Of a stretch of 6,730 nt of DNA, positions 4,353 through 6,730 are shown in pieces. Each line of letters opens with the position of its first letter. Position 1 is the first letter of the stretch. The notes beneath the pieces were generated by a model. It made no database searches. It was not told the DNA's origin and saw only the letters and a list, made by a program, of their open reading frames with translations. This DNA comes from Oscillospiraceae bacterium. Its GTDB lineage: Bacteria > Bacillota_A > Clostridia > Oscillospirales > Oscillospiraceae. Position numbers and translations under genes: made by a program. The stretch spans positions 1 through 6,730 of the forward strand of contig JAFQLA010000058.1 in assembly GCA_017396725.1 (NCBI GenBank), written 5' to 3'.

Positions 4353-5605
4353 GTCGGCTCCTTTTCGCCCCGGGTATCCCCGCAGGCGAGATAGTTGATA
4401 TACTGCTGCGCCACGCGGCCGGAAACGCCGCCGTGACGGATCTCCCACGCGTCAGCACCGCGGAAGAGTTCTTTTTCGTCCATGACGATGCCCGCCTTCC
4501 CGGCAAGGGTGGCCACGATCTCGTGGTACTCACCCCGGCGGGGAACAGAGAAGTTGATGGAAAGGCCGAAGCGCCCCGCAAGGGAGAGCTTTTCCTCCAG
4601 GGTATCGGAATGGTGGATATCGTCGTGATGGGTCATGTCCCCACGGTCGCTCCATGTTTCCTTTACCAGATGGCGGCGGTTGGAGGTGGCGTAAACCAAA
4701 AGGTTTTTGGGCTTACCCTCCACATCGCCTTCGATGACGGATTTTAAGAATTTGTACTCACCTTCGAAATCCTCGAAGGAGAGATCATCGATATAGAGAA
4801 TGAAATGATAGCCGCGGTTCTTCACTGCCGCGATCACATCGGGCAGCAGCGGCATCTGATACTTGTAGGCTTCGATAAGGCGCAAACCGTCCTGCCAGCA
4901 CTCGTTGATGAGGGCTTTGATGCAGGTGGATTTGCCTGTGCCGCTGTCGCCGTAGAGCAGCACATTGTTGGCGTCCTTCCCCGCAAGGAAGGCACGGGTA
5001 TTTTTCAAAAGCTCCGCCTTTTGCTCCTCGCAGCCCACAAGGTCGGTGAAGCGGGCGGGGTCGGTCTGCGCGATGGGTTTGAGTTCCCCTGCGCTTCCCA
5101 GCTTGAAAGCGCGGTAGTGGCCCAGAATGCCCACGCCGTGGGTGCGGTAATGTTCGCGAAGGATATGGTAGATCTCATCGCTGCAGGCATTGGCAAGGCG
5201 CCCGGCAAGGTCGGTGAGGATCCTGCCCGTTTCGGTGCCGCGGCTTTCGCTGATGTACATGGGCATATCATAGGTCATGTTCATGCCGATGACCTTGGGC
5301 ATTTCCAGCTTGAAAAGATCGCGGATGGAGACAAAGTCGCAGCGGGCGAGGAAATCCACCACGTCTCCCATGCCTTCCGTCTCTCCGCCGCCCATTTCGC
5401 AGCGCAACGACCACGCGTTCTCACAGGAGGCGAGGTAGCAGGTCAGCGCACCGTGCCAGATATCCCCCGTCACATCCCACTTGTGGCACTCATCCGCCAT
5501 CTCCTGCAGCATCTGCAGAGGATTCAGGTCTCCCGCGCCCAGGCGGGCGAGAAAACTCTCGCCCGCGGGACGGTATAAAGCAAGTTTTTCGATAATACCC
5601 TTCAA
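4346..5605 (-). CDS. AAA+ family ATPase, DUF815 type, function unknown
   Basis: This soluble protein of about 419 residues has an uncharacterised N-terminal half and a C-terminal ATPase. Numbering is from the chosen start. Walker A is GDSGTGKST (219-227), Walker B is FILYIDDLSFED (about 268-279, D273/D274), the sensor-1 Asn is in YATSNRR (N309), R345 in LAGRFGLSINF is a candidate arginine finger, and R397 in SGRVAQQY is a sensor-2 candidate. This order and the IDDLSF and TSNRRHL sequences fit DUF815 (recognised from memory). No molecular role is established that I know of. The first 190 or so residues hold several cysteines but no motif I recognise. The start is uncertain: TTG at 5605 has AAGGA 10 nt upstream; GTG at 5614 has that AAGGA only 1 nt away; ATG at 5668 lacks a site and overlaps ilvD by 50 nt. 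It sits 13 nt after ilvD and overlaps ilvA by 7 nt. Confidence 0.88.
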   Translation of the reverse strand: MKGIIEKLALYRPAGESFLARLGAGDLNPLQMLQEMADECHKWDVTGDIWHGALTCYLASCENAWSLRCEMGGGETEGMGDVVDFLARCDFVSIRDLFKLEMPKVIGMNMTYDMPMYISESRGTETGRILTDLAGRLANACSDEIYHILREHYRTHGVGILGHYRAFKLGSAGELKPIAQTDPARFTDLVGCEEQKAELLKNTRAFLAGKDANNVLLYGDSGTGKSTCIKALINECWQDGLRLIEAYKYQMPLLPDVIAAVKNRGYHFILYIDDLSFEDFEGEYKFLKSVIEGDVEGKPKNLLVYATSNRRHLVKETWSDRGDMTHHDDIHHSDTLEEKLSLAGRFGLSINFSVPRRGEYHEIVATLAGKAGIVMDEKELFRGADAWEIRHGGVSGRVAQQYINYLACGDTRGEKEPTC

Positions 5606-5615
5606 AAAAGTCACG

Positions 5616-5620
5616 TCCTT
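5616..5620 (-). promoter_or_regulatory. Ribosome binding site that sets the ATPase start
   Basis: AAGGA on the minus strand overlaps the ilvD stop codon TAA (5619-5621) and lies 10 nt before the TTG at 5605. It supports the TTG start over the in-frame GTG at 5614 and the ATG at 5668, whose upstream bases show no Shine-Dalgarno match. Confidence 0.5.
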
Positions 5621-6730
5621 ACGCGTCCAGAATAGCGCCCTTGTCGGCGGAGGAGACCAGCTTGGCATAGCGTGCCAGATAACCGGTTTTCACCTTGGGC
5701 TCGGGGCAGACCCAGTTTGCCTTGCGGCGGGCAAGCTCTTCATCGGAAACTTCCAGCACGATGGAGCAACCCGGAATGTCGATGGAGATCATGTCGCCCT
5801 CTTCCACAAGGCCGATGATGCCGCCGGCAGCGGCTTCAGGGCTCACATGGCCGATGGAGGCGCCGCGGGTGGCGCCGGAGAAGCGGCCGTCGGTGATAAG
5901 GGCCACGCTCTCGCCAAGGCCCATGCCGCAGATGGCGGAGGTGGGGTTGAGCATTTCACGCATGCCGGGGCCGCCCTTGGGGCCTTCGTAGCGGATGACT
6001 ACCACATCGCCGGCGTTGATCTTCTTGGCATAGATATCGGCAATGGCCTCGTCCTCAGAGTTGTAGACTCTGGCGGGACCGCGGTGGCGCATCATTTCCT
6101 CGGCAACGGCGCTCTGCTTGACAACGCAGCCGTCCATGGCAAGGTTGCCCTTGAGAACGGCGATGCCGCCGGTGGCGGAATAGGGATCATCGATGGGACG
6201 GATGACGTCGGGATTCAGGTTTTCCACACCCTCCAGATTTTCCGCCACGGTCTTACCCGTAGCGGTGATGCAGGAGGTATCCAGCAAACCCTTCTTGGTG
6301 AGTTCCTTCATCACGGCATACACGCCGCCGGCGCGTTCCAGATCTTCCATATAGGTGCTGCCCGCAGGTGCCAGATGGCAGAGGTTGGGGGTAGCGGCGG
6401 AGATGGCGTTGGCGCCGTCCATGGTCAGCTCCAGCCCCGCCTCGTGGGCGATAGCGGGCAGGTGCAGCATGGTGTTGGTGGAGCAGCCAAGGGCCATATC
6501 CACGGTCTCCGCGTTGTGGAAGGCGGCAGCGGTCATGATGTCACGGGGACGGATGTCCTTTTCAATAAGCTCCATGATCTTCATGCCGGCGTGCTTGGCA
6601 AGGCGGATGCGGGCGGAATACACGGCGGGGATGGTGCCGTTGCCCCGCAGGGCCATGCCGATGGCTTCGGTGAGGCAGTTCATGGAGTTTGCGGTGTACA
6701 TACCGGAGCAGGAGCCGCAGGTGGGGCAGG
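5619..6730 (-). CDS. ilvD: Dihydroxy-acid dehydratase, C-terminal two-thirds (gene continues past the window)
   Basis: This iron-sulfur enzyme dehydrates 2,3-dihydroxyisovalerate and 2,3-dihydroxy-3-methylvalerate to the 2-oxo acid precursors of valine/leucine and isoleucine. The window holds 369 codons; the family is about 550-560 residues, so some 185 N-terminal residues, including the first cluster cysteine motif, lie to the right. At the edge the frame reads [19 protein letters not shown], the conserved cluster-binding region. PKGGPGM (250-256 of the visible part) and the signature [12 protein letters not shown] (278-289, with the conserved S284) follow, then IGHVSPEA. The frame is intact to TAA at 5619-5621. 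One oddity is Arg at visible residue 28 where relatives usually have Pro in the LPGNG motif. It is upstream of the ATPase and ilvA in one operon, whose promoter and any leader or T-box control are outside the window. Confidence 0.97.
   Translation of the reverse strand, partial: CPTCGSCSGMYTANSMNCLTEAIGMALRGNGTIPAVYSARIRLAKHAGMKIMELIEKDIRPRDIMTAAAFHNAETVDMALGCSTNTMLHLPAIAHEAGLELTMDGANAISAATPNLCHLAPAGSTYMEDLERAGGVYAVMKELTKKGLLDTSCITATGKTVAENLEGVENLNPDVIRPIDDPYSATGGIAVLKGNLAMDGCVVKQSAVAEEMMRHRGPARVYNSEDEAIADIYAKKINAGDVVVIRYEGPKGGPGMREMLNPTSAICGMGLGESVALITDGRFSGATRGASIGHVSPEAAAGGIIGLVEEGDMISIDIPGCSIVLEVSDEELARRKANWVCPEPKVKTGYLARYAKLVSSADKGAILDA

Noticed and set aside
4805..5578. A 257-codon open frame antisense to the ATPase
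   Set aside because: It is a mirror frame of the AAA+ gene with no motif, and it lies entirely inside the coding region.
1..6730. A defence island, CRISPR array, integrase, insertion sequence or att site at the tRNA genes
   Set aside because: No such genes, no regularly spaced repeats and no duplicated tRNA 3' end are visible. All protein genes are metabolic or transport functions plus one ATPase.

Overview
The window looks like a chromosomal segment of a moderately high-G+C Gram-positive anaerobe of the Clostridia, most likely an Oscillospiraceae/Ruminococcaceae-type gut bacterium. This rests on strong AGGAGG-type ribosome binding sites, CCA-encoding tRNA genes, A/T-flanked hairpin terminators, the clostridial-style IlvD motif, and GC-rich third codon positions. 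The taxonomic placement is inference. I see no mobile element, phage gene, CRISPR array, rRNA or plasmid function.

Layout. Bases 10-323 hold a minus-strand tRNA unit: an A-tract-boosted promoter (295-323), elongator tRNA-Met(CAT) (186-262), a spacer with a strong hairpin (152-183), tRNA-Glu(TTC) (47-121) and a terminator (10-47). Bases 324-510 are a divergent regulatory region with a second promoter (422-451) and a 5'-leader hairpin (454-480). These serve the only plus-strand protein gene, a sodium-coupled transporter of the NSS family (511-1908). A bidirectional terminator (1921-1957) separates it from a convergent minus-strand operon that fills the rest of the window.

The operon, in transcription order, is ilvD (enters from beyond the right edge, 6730-5619), a DUF815-type AAA+ ATPase (5605-4346), ilvA (4352-3147), ridA (3124-2741) and a nitrilase-superfamily amidohydrolase (2739-1960). 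Junctions are 13 nt, a 7-nt overlap, 22 nt and 1 nt, so it is almost certainly one transcript with translational coupling. IlvA deaminates threonine to a reactive enamine/imine. RidA hydrolyses such intermediates to 2-oxobutyrate. IlvD catalyses a later step of isoleucine/valine synthesis. The nitrilase homologue resembles the omega-amidase/MtnU group and may be a second clean-up enzyme. The ATPase has no assigned role and is the least understood part of the operon.

I did not find a clear new defence or mobile system. The most interesting items are the DUF815 ATPase inside a branched-chain amino acid and damage-control operon, several uncharacterised hairpins around the tRNA/transporter control region, and a C-A mismatch in the T stem of tRNA-Met.
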